Part shown: piece by piece, positions 28,190-38,994 of the stretch | How positions within the stretch are numbered: position 1 is the first letter of the stretch | Layout of the letters: the number at the start of each line of letters is the position of its first letter | NCBI GenBank assembly: GCA_016906335.1 | Contig: JADEYG010000009.1 | Location: 1,355,001-1,419,000, forward strand | DNA: 64,000 nt | Direction of reading: 5' to 3' | Source: Novakomyces olei | Lineage: Eukaryota; Ascomycota; Novakomycetes; Novakomycetales; Novakomycetaceae | The notes under the pieces: generated by a model | Databases searched by the model: none | Told to the model about the DNA's origin: nothing | What the model saw: the letters and a program-made list of their open reading frames with translations, nothing else | Translations under genes and position numbers: made by a program

Positions 28190-29273
28190 ATGTTCAAACA
28201 GAAGCCGACTATACAAGTTCCTGGAGCGTATGCGCTACCAGAACGGAGACCTCGTTTATGGCTTTTTGGGACAGGGCGACGCCGCTGGATTGGAATTGTC
28301 GCTCTTTTGGGGGCGATTATGATCGTCGGTTCAATGGCAGCCATCCATCTTGCACGATTAGAGAACTGCCTTTTGACGACTGCCGTTTTCACGGCAGCAG
28401 CACCAATAAACGGTGGTAAACTAGATCACTTGGTCATAGTTCCTGGGCACGCAATATGGCTTGGCGGTGGTAATGGCTCAACTACCGACGAGTGGTTCTT
28501 GGAATCTTATCAGATGGATGACGCACCGCAATTTACCCATCATATCGATACAGCGGCAAGCATAGTCGAAAATGATGAAAATGCATTGCTAGTTTTTAGC
28601 GGGTAATTTGCACTGAATTTTGTATTTATTTTTCAAATGGTTTGAATATTATTGTTTTTGTGTGTGTGTGTTTTGGCCCGTTTTTTGCCCTGTATATGGT
28701 ATCTATCGAGGGTCTAATGTATTTTAGAGGCCAAACACGACGTGCAGCCGGCCCACGTAGCGAAGCGCAGAGCTACTATGAGCTGTGGAGGACGCGTCAC
28801 ACTTTTCATGAGCGTGTAGCTCTTGAAGAATACGCACGTGATTCTTTAGAGAACCTTTTATTTTCTCTTGCAAGGTATTCCCAATCTTTTCTTCACCTTT
28901 GGTTTACAAGATATTCCCATTAACATGCAGATTTCACGAGTACACAGACACGTGGCCCGGCAAGGTGACCATAGTTGGATTCGCTTTTAAACGGCGGCGG
29001 TTTGAAACTTTACATCGAAGGGCCGTCGGGCTTCCGAGCCATGCGTTTAATTACATCGGAGAGGGCGACGAAGACACGAAGGAGGCTACTTTGGACGCGT
29101 TTGCGCATGATCTTTATGCGTGCCATGATGATACGCTAATGGAAAAGCGTAAAAAACGTAATCCATGGCGTCGGCGCCATGGGTATGACATTTCTTGTCC
29201 CCTATTAGCCCCGCTTCTTGCTTATTGTCCTACGGACGGAGTTTCAGTATACCCAGGGGCATTACCTTGGTAA
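28190..29273 (+). CDS. DUF218 / YdcF-like membrane protein
   Basis: Exons 28190-28602, 28728-28874 and 28931-29273 give 300 residues. A basic N-terminus is followed by one hydrophobic span (WIGIVALLGAIMIVGSMAAI), so it is probably a type II membrane protein. DUF218 hallmarks follow: DHLVIVPGHAIWLGGG, ALLVFSGGQTR across the first intron, RSEAQSYYEL, and later WPGKVTIVGFAFKRRRFETL. The C-terminus NPWRRRHGYDISCPLLAPLL ... YPGALPW is typical of fungal YdcF-like proteins. The bacterial relatives SanA/YdcF are linked to envelope barrier function and SAM binding; the fungal role is unknown. Confidence 0.85.
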
Positions 29274-29520
29274 GATCAACAGGAAAGGATCACAGTGGGA
29301 ATCGGGCATATAGAGATATCAGGCCAGGCTTTGGGATAGTGTGCCCGCCTATGCATTATGCATACAGCTCTTCTTACAGGCTTACTATATATACAGTGTT
29401 AGATATGTGTGCATTCATTTGTGGCCAGAATGAGCCAGTCTTCGTAATGGCTATAGACGCAGACGAAGAGATTGATCTTTTCCAACTAAGACTTTTTTTC
29501 AACTAGATAGTCGTTTAATT

Positions 29521-29551
<31 letters not shown>

Positions 29552-29887
29552 GTCCTTTTAGTTTCGACTTAATTTCATTGCATTACCTATACAAACTTCA
29601 ATTATATAGACTTAAACTAACAACGTATCCCACACGAAATATTCTATATATAAAAATAGTCTGGGTTAATGTAACCAATTTATGTCGGCGCACACTAGTC
29701 ACAATTGTCGAGTACTAGTCTCATAACATAATCCATACACGACAAGTACAGGCTGCTGCCCAGACTCACGCCAACGTGGGTATGACGGCCAACTGCGTGG
29801 GGTAAAGTACAGCGTACGATTACCAATAACTACGAATCAGTTTTCCATAGTTTGACTGGGACCAACAGGCTTCTTGTAAGCAAAGCT
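29274..29887. other. Intergenic region before TAM41
   Basis: 614 bp with a short (ATCA)n run at about 29519-29550 and no recognised gene. Confidence 0.45.
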
Positions 29888-31400
29888 ATGCGAGTTCCGC
29901 GCTTTAGCCGGCCAGCAGTATTGACAAGATGCATCTGCCGGCGGAGCTCCGCGGCTTTTGCGCGCAAGATTACGACGCAGAGGGAAATTGGCCATGGATT
30001 TGACGTCTATCGCTCAAGCTCCGAGCTGCCGATCGGATTTGGGCGCAATCAGCTGATGCCGATCGACGCTGAAATGCGGGAAAGGTTACGTGCATTATTA
30101 TGGGACTTTCGTGCTCCTATTCGCGTCGCTTTTGCTTATGGCAGCGGAATTTTCAAGCAGACGGGGTACGACAACAAGGTACTATTAGTCATTGACTTTG
30201 TCAATATACTAATTTACGTTTAGGAGCGGCCAATGGTTGATCTTGTTTTTGGCGTAACACACGCTCAGCATTGGCATTCGCTCAATATTGCCCAACATCC
30301 CGAGCACTATTCGTTTTTGGGCCGATTTGGTTCGCGCGCAGTTAGTTTTGTGCAAGAAAACATGGGTGCCCGTGTGTATTACAACACTTATGTTCATATG
30401 CACGATATGGTAAGTGCCTGGTCCCGTTCCCGTAGTGGGCGTCCTCTTTATTCATGAAAATAAGGCTGCCTGCAATGGCGCGTACTTTTTTTGTCGTTTA
30501 TACGAACGCGTATGGCCATGTGGTGCTGCTTCATGTTTTGTTACCGGTGCCCCATAAGCATGATCAATCTACGCTCTACATGATCAAGATCGTATATATT
30601 ATAATTAGCATTATTTGTTTGTATTCATGTCTTTTGTTGGCAAATATCTTACTCATCAGGTACTCAAGTACGGTGTGATCACGTTGAGCGACTTGCAGAG
30701 GGACCTTACCGAGTGGGAAACTTTATATATGGCTGGTCGACTACACAAACCGGTAAAAATCTTGAGGGACACACCCGATTTCCGGCTCGGGAACCAGATA
30801 AATTTGATATCTGCCTTGAGGCTGGCACTTTTATTGCTACCTGAGAATTTTACAGAACCACAACTGTATTACGTACTAGCAGGCTTGTCTTATCGCGGTG
30901 ATTTACGAATGGCGCTGGGGGGTGAAAACCCTAATAAAGTGCGTAATATTGTGGAAGCACAATTGCTACAGTTTCAACGGCTATATGCCCCACTGATAGA
31001 ACAACTACCTAATGTTGCCAGAGTACAAGGCGCAAGCGATAATGCAACACTTCAGCAAGACATGGACCCTCAACGCCGTGGAAATATGGTGCATCGGCTA
31101 CCTGCACGATTACGGGCTCTGCTCTATGCGGCTTACCGCCGGGAGGCTCGATCCGCAGAAGAGCAACAGGAAGCTATTCAGGCTATTGCTGCTCAACAGT
31201 CACAGTCAAGCGCAGGAGCAACTGCTTTTGACTTGAGAATAGCACAAGATCAGCGGCTGGCCGATCAATTAGAGCGCGCTGTGACTGCAACAGTAGGCTG
31301 GTCTAGTGCAATTCAAAGTATAAAGGGCCTCCTTACTGCGGGACCCATAAAAAGTTTCACTTATGCCGGCGCAAAACTGGGCAAAGCCAGTCGGCGGTAG
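29888..31400 (+). CDS. TAM41: Mitochondrial CDP-diacylglycerol synthase TAM41/Mmp37
   Basis: Exons 29888-30178, 30224-30409 and 30660-31400 give 405 residues. The N-terminus (MRVPRFSRPAVLTRCICRRS) is an Arg-rich presequence. Nucleotidyltransferase motifs are VAFAYGSGIFKQTGY, MVDLVFGVTHAQHWHSLN, GARVYYNTYVHMHD, VLKYGVITLSDL, LYMAGRLHKPVKIL, and INLISALRLALLLLPENFTE. It makes CDP-diacylglycerol for cardiolipin on the inner-membrane matrix face. Intron 2 (250 bp) contains short meaningless frames. No ATG lies earlier in frame; the open frame extends upstream only through non-ATG codons. Confidence 0.95.
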
Positions 31401-32136
31401 TGTTGCTTGTTATAGATAAAAGTAATGATATTATGCTCAATATGCCCAACATATAGTCACGTGACTTTGTATTAGTCTAAGGTTACTTGTTTGTGACTTT
31501 GTATGTATTAGAACGGGGCGTCGAAATGCAAAATACTAGTAACCCAGCGCCTTTGGCCATTGTCCCTTGGGTGAGCAGCTCATTTTAAGAGACGCGAAGC
31601 TAAACTGTGTATACCAGAATAGCAATTTTGAAGGCGCAATAGTACTTTTGTCTATGCTTTCATGTATTCATTGAATAAAGTATTTGGTATCACGATTGGC
31701 ATTTCATTTGGATCAAGTTTACCGAACCTTTTAACCGAAACTTTTTATGTGACGTTTGCTCTACAACTACAATAATAATCAGTTTAATAATCAGTTTAGC
31801 CATGTACACAGCAAAATATTGGTCACACCGTGGCCGAGATGGAAGATAGTAGAAACGAGGCCAATATTTCAAGCTGAGTCATCGCGAGACTTGAGCTGAT
31901 AGACATGTCGAAACCAAAAATTTGCGCCAATACGATGGGGTTCACGTGAAGTGCGTACGAGATACTTGGGGTTTGGATTAATAAGCGGATAAAGGAAGAC
32001 AGATATGTAGAAATATATTGCAATTAAACCGCCACGAGTCGCATCGTCTTCGACCTTTAACTTGTTCAGGGTCGATACTAATGGGTAACAGCTACAGCAT
32101 TGCGCTGCCAATTGCTAACAAGCTTCCATAATGCAT
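31401..32136. other. Intergenic region between TAM41 and uS14 3' ends
   Basis: 736 bp. A perfect palindrome GTCACGTGAC lies at 31456-31465. Short minus frames at 31690-32111 are downstream of uS14 and show no similarity; probably its 3' UTR and spacer. Confidence 0.35.
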
Positions 32137-32350
32137 TTATCGGTACTTTTGAGTTGTTAGCACCAGTGATAAAGATCCATTGTAATACCTTGGTGAAACC
32201 AATATCGTTCGCCTTCTCACGGAAGGACTGACGGCAGAGATTGATGCCGTACTTGCGGACGATAGCGTTGCGGTTGGACGTGATGCGGCACCGCCGGCTG
32301 CCCTTTCCGTATGTCTTTGGGTGCGAGTTCCAAACGTTTGCGTGAGCCAT
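32137..32350 (-). CDS. RPS29: 40S ribosomal protein uS14 lacking two zinc-ligand cysteines
   Basis: Exon 1 32350-32189 and a 9-bp exon 2 (32145-32137, encoding Tyr-Arg-stop) around a 43-bp intron with GCTAAC; 56 residues. The sequence [20 protein letters not shown] ... IVRKYGINL ... [14 protein letters not shown] is unmistakable uS14. The normal eukaryotic zinc site is C21-x2-C24 ... C39-x2-C42. Here residue 24 is Thr (CRIT) and residue 42 is Ser (CRQS), so half the ligands are gone while all other landmarks remain. It lies in the small-subunit head. The promoter has overlapping HomolD and HomolE boxes. Confidence 0.93.
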
Positions 32351-32406
32351 GTTGAGTAGATGGGAAACGTTGTGCGCCTGTGTCTCTTCACGGTTTGTTA
32401 TGTGAG

Positions 32407-32425
32407 CAGTCACACCCTACCCTAA
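32407..32425 (-). promoter_or_regulatory. HomolE + HomolD boxes of uS14
   Basis: On the gene's sense strand: TTAGGGTAGGGT (32425-32414) overlapping by one base with TGTGACTG (32414-32407), the reverse of CAGTCACA, 56 bp from the ATG. Confidence 0.82.
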
Positions 32426-32444
32426 CGCAAATGGATATTATTAT

Positions 32445-32560
32445 TATTATGTAAGTAACTTGTTATGCATAACATATTAAGTATAACGAATTAAGCGTAA
32501 CGTATTAAGCGTAACGTATTAAGCATAGCATATTAAGCGTAACGTATTAAGCATTATTAT
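32445..32560. repeat. Imperfect TATTAAGCGTAACG repeats upstream of uS14
   Basis: About seven 14-16 bp units alternating TATTAAGC(G/A)TA and (A/G)CGTAT, 95-210 bp upstream of the uS14 ATG. The longest identical stretch (ATTAAGCGTAACGTATTAAGC) occurs at least twice in whole or part. Confidence 0.65.
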
Positions 32561-33708
32561 ATGGCAGATATACCAGCTTATCGTTCAGGCAATTTCAAGA
32601 TTGCACAATTCAAGTTTGACTCAAATATTTTGATTGCAAACTTGTATGACAAAAATCTTACTTATATTGATGTGGGACAGTACACATGTCACTTTGAATT
32701 CATAATATTAAATGTTCAGCAGGTTGCAAAGCTAAGTTTATGGCGAGCGATGATTAATCTGCGGAGTATGTTGTTGCTTGCTGAGACTTTTGAACTAAAA
32801 TAAATAAATAAATGAACGGAATATATAGAATTGTGTCTAGCTCCCAGCTTGTACCAGCCCTGGCCGCCAAAGGCCCCGGAGCAGGCTCGGTTTCCAGATA
32901 GTACCGCGTGGAGGGGTATTAGTACTTCTAACGAGTATTTCTGCTTACTACGTATTATAATTAACGACACTTAATTATATTTTTTGGATGTGGCCATCTT
33001 GAAATAGACGTGAGATCTATGGTAAGCTTTAAATTGTATTTTGAAACTACTTCAAGACGTTCCGTGACACAACTAAAAAACACAATTAATAATAGTACAA
33101 TTTGTAAAAGGTCGCGTTCACGTGACCGTGATTACGAACAGTCAAAGTAACGCGACGAGTATTAGTAAAAGAGTTCAAGTAATCACGACTATACTACATT
33201 ATTATTTTTTAAAGCAGTAGACAAGTGACGATGATTTCTAGGTATAAATTCCAAAATGATAGCAATGTTTTTACTTTCATCAGTCTGGTAAAAGCTCCCG
33301 AAAGGATTATTGATGTATGAAGATCAGAGACGAATGCTTCAACAGTCCATCTTCATTCGGCATTCGGTTTAGAATTTTTTATCGTGATCTCCATGATAAA
33401 TAAACATGGGATACCTGTTACATGCAGATTATGTTTAACAAAAAGTACACATATTTATCAATCGACTTGCTCCAAACTAACAATGCTAAATACTAATGTG
33501 ACATATCATATCATATCTACACTCTATTATGCAATCTAATTTAATAAAGATTGTCCCGTTCCACGACTCAAATCGGTATCGTAGTAAACATAGCAAGCAC
33601 ACACAAACTCGTAGCCGTCATACTTTTAATTTCCTTTCCGTTTGACTAGTCCGTCTAGTCGCCGATTCTTTTCCTCTAATTCCACGATCGACCTCTTTCC
33701 CTTAATCA
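32561..33708. other. AT-rich intergenic region, no gene recognised
   Basis: Between the uS14 upstream repeats and the arylsulfotransferase 3' end. An 80-codon plus frame at 32561-32803 (MADIPAYRSGNFKIAQF...) has no recognised domain and AT-driven composition; not called. Confidence 0.35.
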
Positions 33709-35538
33709 CTAATGTTTTTCCATTGCGATTTCTTCATAAAACCCGTCATTACGCTCACTATCCCAATCTTTCTCTTCCCTTGAATGAGGAAAAAGACGTT
33801 GATGCAAAAGTGCGAAAATGCCCACAAATGCAATACACGCTCCTAGCAAAAGCATAAACCCAGACACGAGCCATCTAATAGAAACCACACGAGGTTCTTC
33901 CCATAATTGCGCAGACGGCTGATTGCTTCGAATGTCCCAGCGCCTAGTTTTGCCCAAAAGCCGACCATCTGCAGAGAACGCGTGTACAGTCACAACAAAG
34001 TCGCCACTGTCTGCTACCTGCATAAAACTTGTAGTCTCAAACCCGGTCCGTGGATAAGTCTGAAGGAGATGTAGCACAGAGGATACGCGATACAAACTGT
34101 AATAAGCAACTTCAGTAGCACCGTTCCACGAGACAGATACATAGTAGCCGTCAGCACTAGACTTGGAATCCGAACTAGCATCAGCATTAGCGGCGGAATT
34201 AGTGCTAGTATTGGCAAAACTACTAGAATTAGCACAATTTACAGTGCTAGAAGAAATAACAAAATCTGTCTCTGGAGGTTCCCCCCGCCATGCGTGTAAT
34301 CGTGTACGATAAGAACCCATAACTCCGTTTGGCCCAAACTGTGCATGATACAGTACCTTTCCGGAAGATCGGCCATGGATGCTGAAATGCGGATCCCAGC
34401 CCCATCCAAGCACAATAAAATCGTCATATAATTGCATACTGCCTTCAGCACGGGAGACAGTATCCACAGTGTACTCTGCCACAGTAGACGCTCGCATACG
34501 CGTCAGATCCAGCTCGAGCAAAAGGCCGCGCGAGGGCCCCCTGCGATCAGGGTCATTTTCACTTTCCGTATGGCCATTGTCAAATAGTGAAACTACATTT
34601 GGGTACTGTTGGAAACGAGCATCATGCTGGTAGCGGAAGGTTGATGATGTGTCAAACGTAAAATCAGATTTCTTTCCGCCAAGTGTCCATATTATTTTAC
34701 CATCTACCCCGGAAACGAGGCAGATAGCGGAATGGTAACGGAAGGAAACGAGATAATCACCGTGTGGCGTCTTTTCAATCGAGTTTATGTGTGCGTAATC
34801 ATACGGGAAATCGTTTCCACGAGGAGCGTTGGGCCGATAAGAATCCCAGTGGGAAAGATGGTCACGAGAAGACCAGGCAAACAGCAGCTCACCCGTTTCG
34901 ATATCAACCTCCTGGAAAAGGCTGTGCAGTATTAACGTTTCATTGGCTCCGTAAGATTTGCTCCAAGAACTAGCGTCAATTGTTTCGTACTCGTATATTG
35001 TAAAAATTGCCGTATCTTGGGCAGTAATAATAAACTCGTGCATGTCGCCCCCTGGAAATCCAACAGGCCGGACGCGTGCCACTTCAATGTATGAAGAGTC
35101 CAAGATGACATAGCTTCCATCACCGAAACCAATGCTTACAATATTACCGTCGAAAAAAGTTAGAACTTGCTGGTCCTTGTACCGCTGCACTGCGAGATTT
35201 TCTGCATTGCTAATGGCCTTTTCTGCTCCAATCCAGATAGGCGAACCTCCGAGGTCCATAATAATGGGTCCACGAAGGGACCAGCCTTCGTCTTCATTAT
35301 GTTCATTGTAAAAAAAATTGCAAAAAAAGAGGTATGCGCTGGGGGGTAGGGTCTCCACGAATGACTTGCCATTCGGGACGGGTTGCAGGATATTGAGCTC
35401 GGGGCAATTTAGCGCTGTGGAATTGAATTTTTGTACGCGAGGCTGATCTGTCCAGCCTTGAGCACGAAAGGACACAGAGTCGCACTGTACAAGCAAAGGT
35501 AGAAATAGTGCTGTTAAAAAGAGACGGACAGGCTTCAT
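33709..35538 (-). CDS. Fungal arylsulfotransferase-family membrane protein
   Basis: Single exon, 609 residues. An N-terminal signal peptide (MKPVRLFLTALFLPLLVQC) leads into a beta-propeller-like domain with family motifs: GPIIMDLGGSPIWIG, HEFIITAQDTAIFTIYEY, FAWSSRDHLSHWDS, YAHINSIEKTPHGDYLVSFR, ICLVSGVDGKIIWTLGGKKS and FRYQHDARFQ. One transmembrane segment (VSGFMLLLGACIAFVGIFAL) and a short acidic cytosolic tail close it. The named bacterial family transfers sulfate between phenols, but in fungi the activity is unproved; the lumenal His and Arg positions here are compatible. A Ser/Asn/Ala-rich insert lies near 34150-34240. Confidence 0.88.
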   Translation of the reverse strand: MKPVRLFLTALFLPLLVQCDSVSFRAQGWTDQPRVQKFNSTALNCPELNILQPVPNGKSFVETLPPSAYLFFCNFFYNEHNEDEGWSLRGPIIMDLGGSPIWIGAEKAISNAENLAVQRYKDQQVLTFFDGNIVSIGFGDGSYVILDSSYIEVARVRPVGFPGGDMHEFIITAQDTAIFTIYEYETIDASSWSKSYGANETLILHSLFQEVDIETGELLFAWSSRDHLSHWDSYRPNAPRGNDFPYDYAHINSIEKTPHGDYLVSFRYHSAICLVSGVDGKIIWTLGGKKSDFTFDTSSTFRYQHDARFQQYPNVVSLFDNGHTESENDPDRRGPSRGLLLELDLTRMRASTVAEYTVDTVSRAEGSMQLYDDFIVLGWGWDPHFSIHGRSSGKVLYHAQFGPNGVMGSYRTRLHAWRGEPPETDFVISSSTVNCANSSSFANTSTNSAANADASSDSKSSADGYYVSVSWNGATEVAYYSLYRVSSVLHLLQTYPRTGFETTSFMQVADSGDFVVTVHAFSADGRLLGKTRRWDIRSNQPSAQLWEEPRVVSIRWLVSGFMLLLGACIAFVGIFALLHQRLFPHSREEKDWDSERNDGFYEEIAMEKH

Positions 35539-35935
35539 ATAGGAACCACAATGCTATTCTTTTTCAGACACAATACAAGTTCTATAAAACGGCAGGCAAT
35601 AAAAGTACATAAAATATACACAAGACCTCTAGAGGTAGAGCAGTGTCATTGAAATGCAAGAGGAACGAACGGTCAGTGCGAAAGAAAAACAATAATCAAA
35701 CAATGATATCAAATGCCAAATAGTGAATCAAAGAAGGTGCGGCATTAGCCTCAAAACTGGCGTACAGCGTCAAACGAGATAAATCAACATTCGATAAAAA
35801 ATCAATTTGATCAGTGGCTTTGCTTTAGGTGATGCATTAAAAAATTTACGCGACCAAAATATAAAACTATATCAAACGATAAATTAGTAAATCGATAGAA
35901 TCTCTACGCCTTTATGGCCTGTTGGGACAACCAAC

Positions 35936-36007
35936 GGTCGCGTGGAACAATGGTAGTTCGCCAGACTTCGGATCTGGAAGTTGCGAGTTCGAGTCTCGTC
36001 GTGATCG
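35936..36007 (+). tRNA. tRNA-Arg(UCG), no intron
   Basis: 72 nt fold into a full cloverleaf. Acceptor GGTCGCG pairs with CGTGATC (two G-U pairs); the D stem is GAAC/GTTC; the anticodon stem CCAGA/TCTGG carries loop CTTCGGA with anticodon TCG; the T arm is GCGAG-TTCGAGT-CTCGT. Discriminator G73, no encoded CCA, and a seven-T pol III terminator follows at 36012-36018. It lies in the spacer upstream of the arylsulfotransferase. Confidence 0.95.
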
Positions 36008-36018
36008 CATTATTTTTT

Positions 36019-36471
36019 TCGATTTGTTTCCCATGTATATTTTACTTGATTATTTGCCCAATGCCTACGTATAAGTGTATAATTTCGATATACACAATCC
36101 ACGATCAGGCTCACCATACACATTGGAAATCGAGCCTTTGGATAAGTTGAAACGCTTGTTCAGAGCAATAGCAAATCAATCTATAGTGGGCCATGAGAAT
36201 CAATAAAAGTATAAATATTAGTATTATTTACGAAAATATAAAACAGCAATACAAAAAAATGCATTACTCCCACAAACCGCTTCAAGTGCATCATCGCCTT
36301 TACAAGCATTCTAGTAAACAAGAAACAAAATTAGATAATGAATCTTTTGCTCACTATTCTCAAGACGATAGTGGCCCAATTCTTGTCACTAGACCATTTC
36401 CGACCTGCAACAGTCCTCCAATGTTCGGAATTCAGAGCTAAAAAAGGTGACAATCAAGTGAACGCTCTCCC
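36019..36471. other. Spacer between tRNA-Arg and PKA 3' end
   Basis: About 450 bp. An 83-codon plus frame at 36193-36441 is antisense-side spacer with no similarity; no other feature is seen. Confidence 0.35.
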
Positions 36472-37971
36472 TTAAAATTCAGGAAAGAGCTGACCATATG
36501 GATCGGCACCTTGTGATCCATATTCATAGTTTTCCTCCGGATACCGATCGTAGAGACTTGCGTCACCACCACCAGCTCGGACGGGCGGAATATAAGGCGC
36601 TTCGATTTCGCGTCTTAGCAACCGCTCCCAGTTGACCTCTTCAAACCACGGATGAAGCATAATGTCCTTGCTGCCATTTGCCAGATTTCCATAACGTTTA
36701 CTCAGATCAGCAACCAATAATTTCTCCAGCAAATCACGTGCCATAGGATCAAAATAAGAAGGATACCGAACTTTACCTTCCAAGATATTTTCGTACAGCT
36801 TCATGGGATTGTCTGCATAAAAAGGCGGATAACCGGCAAGCATTTCAAACGTCAAGATACCCAGTGACCACCAATCGATGCTTTTATTATAGCCCTTGGA
36901 GGATACTACTTCCGGCGCCAAATAGTCTGGTGTTCCACACAGAGTCCACGTGATATCCGGAACCTCTTTAGCAAAGCCGAAATCCGTAATCTTTAGGTGC
37001 CCGTGCCGGTCGAGCAAAAGGTTTTCCGGCTTCAAATCTCGATAGATGATATTGTTAGCGTGCAAGTAGTCGAGGGATAGAGTGACCTCAGCAGCGTAAA
37101 ACTTGGCTACCGGGTTAGGGAAGCGTTGAGATTTGCGTAACAAAGAAAATAACTCCCCACCCTCCACAAAATCCATGACCATAAACAAATTCCTGCTATC
37201 GCAAAAAGTGCCCCATAGAGTAACGAGAAAGGGATGCTTTACTTTGGATAACATGGCACGCTCATCGTTCGTGTGCTCTACCTGCTTCATTTTTATTATT
37301 TGCTGCTTTTTCAACACTTTTATCGCATAAAATCGTTGATTATGCCGAGACTGTACCAAATGAACCCGGCCAAAGGATCCAGTGCCGAGCGTTCGTAGCA
37401 TAACAAAGTCTGGCAGCACATACTTTTGCTTGGTTACGCGTTCTAACGAAGGCTTCGACCGTTGCAACGCGTAAGCAGCGTGAACCGAAGCCTCATTCGG
37501 ATGCCTGCTAGCCTGAATTGCAGTAAAGGCACTAGGCCCCGTTAAAGTAGCAAGCGGATCCAGACTTTCTTGGCCATCTGTCGCAGCTGACGTGGGCAGG
37601 TATAGCGGTTCTCCCGGGATACTGATCGAATCCTGCTGTTGCTGCTGTTTTGCCAACAAATTTTCATCATACCCGAACGCATTAGTGTCCACTGGCGGCG
37701 CGTAATACGAAGCTGCTGATGTATTTATATACAGGTTTGAATCTTCAGGAAACGCGTTTCCAGCTTGGATTGAAGAGGCAGAAAAGTCATTTTCGTCTTG
37801 ACACATACTGCTGTCCAGACCATTATTGCCCGTTGGTACAATTGGCGATTGCTGATGCTGCTGAGGTGCAGTCTGCCGCGATTGCGGTGCCTGAGCGGCT
37901 ATTGGCTGCTGCTGGTTCTTTCTCGCAATTGCGGCTGCGCCTTTGTTTTTAAAGAGGCCAAAAGCGGGCAT
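36472..37971 (-). CDS. cAMP-dependent protein kinase catalytic subunit (PKA)
   Basis: Single exon, 499 residues. A Gln/Ser/Ala-rich N-terminal extension (about 180 residues, with QQQQQ runs) precedes a complete AGC kinase: glycine loop LGTGSFGRV near 195, AIKVLKK, the catalytic loop [18 protein letters not shown], activation loop [14 protein letters not shown] with the PDK1-site Thr, then DWWSLGIL. It ends exactly in FPEF, the C-terminal FxxF of PKA that lacks the extra phosphosite of other AGC kinases. It acts downstream of adenylate cyclase and is held by a regulatory subunit not seen in this window. The single-exon structure and long N-terminus resemble other fungal PKA subunits. Confidence 0.95.
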   Translation of the reverse strand: MPAFGLFKNKGAAAIARKNQQQPIAAQAPQSRQTAPQQHQQSPIVPTGNNGLDSSMCQDENDFSASSIQAGNAFPEDSNLYINTSAASYYAPPVDTNAFGYDENLLAKQQQQQDSISIPGEPLYLPTSAATDGQESLDPLATLTGPSAFTAIQASRHPNEASVHAAYALQRSKPSLERVTKQKYVLPDFVMLRTLGTGSFGRVHLVQSRHNQRFYAIKVLKKQQIIKMKQVEHTNDERAMLSKVKHPFLVTLWGTFCDSRNLFMVMDFVEGGELFSLLRKSQRFPNPVAKFYAAEVTLSLDYLHANNIIYRDLKPENLLLDRHGHLKITDFGFAKEVPDITWTLCGTPDYLAPEVVSSKGYNKSIDWWSLGILTFEMLAGYPPFYADNPMKLYENILEGKVRYPSYFDPMARDLLEKLLVADLSKRYGNLANGSKDIMLHPWFEEVNWERLLRREIEAPYIPPVRAGGGDASLYDRYPEENYEYGSQGADPYGQLFPEF

Positions 37972-38994
37972 GGCGGGTAATGTGAGCAGCCTCGAATCGT
38001 GGTGCCTGTTACGGCTGCCTCCGCCAAGGCGCTACCGGCCTGCGTCTGATTTAACGTGAGCGTTTTGGCTTGTGTTTATTTTGATCGGGTAAATGTGTAT
38101 TTAGAAGGGTGGTAGATTCTGGCTGAGAGAGGATAGTAGCGAACATTATTATATGATCATCCTATACCGAATACTATTATGGCGAGTATTATAATTAAAA
38201 TGCTCGAAATGTGAAGTGTGATTATATACTAATCTTCAATTATACGTTATTTGCGGAGGGAATAGCCGTGACGATGACAAATCACGCAAGCAATGGACGC
38301 AGCCGTTCATGATTAAAAGCAAAAATGGTATAGAATCCAAATTACTCTTGGCATTGTCTCTGGCATTGTCTCCAATGTCAATGCAAAATCTGCTAGACCA
38401 GCTGTTTTCGCATCTCCTGTCCAGCCAGCCTATAGTGTACAATTATAATTTATAGTATATTATTTATTATTTATTATTTATTATTTATTATTTATTATTT
38501 ATTATTTATTATTTATTATTTATTATATTCAATTTTATACAATTTACTCGTCTTACGCGTTTTATTCTTGGATTTTTATTTTGTCTGCTATACAGCGTAT
38601 GAACAAGCGGTAGACCATTGAAGTGCGGCCTTATTCATGATAAGGTACTGTCCAAGCGACTGAGACAACAAAAGGGAGACGAAAAGACTGGCTAATGCCT
38701 GCGTGGAAAATTTTCTAGAAACTTTTCGGGATCGTTTTAGTCTTCATTGCTCTGGTTGGCAGTCTGTCAATCTACTCACTTGTGCACTTTGCCTGCCTTT
38801 CTCGCAAGAGTTTATTGATTGATTGATTTATTTATTTATTTATTTTGCTGTTTGGTTTTCGAGTCAAATTTGCTCTTTTTCCTGCCGACTGTCACCGGCC
38901 TTCAACAGCTTATCAACACGTTTTATCTTTATCTTTGGATCTCAGTCTTTTCAGCCTTCCAGAGTAGCCTGGCTGTGAAGGAGAAATGAACTGA
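37972..38994. promoter_or_regulatory. Divergent PKA/APC1 intergenic region with 7-bp repeats
   Basis: 1023 bp. A TTATTTA 7-bp array (about nine to ten units) lies at 38458-38526, and short (TTGA/TTTA) runs at 38813-38845. Immediately before the APC1 start sits a two-codon upstream ORF (see findings). No gene is recognised. Confidence 0.5.
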
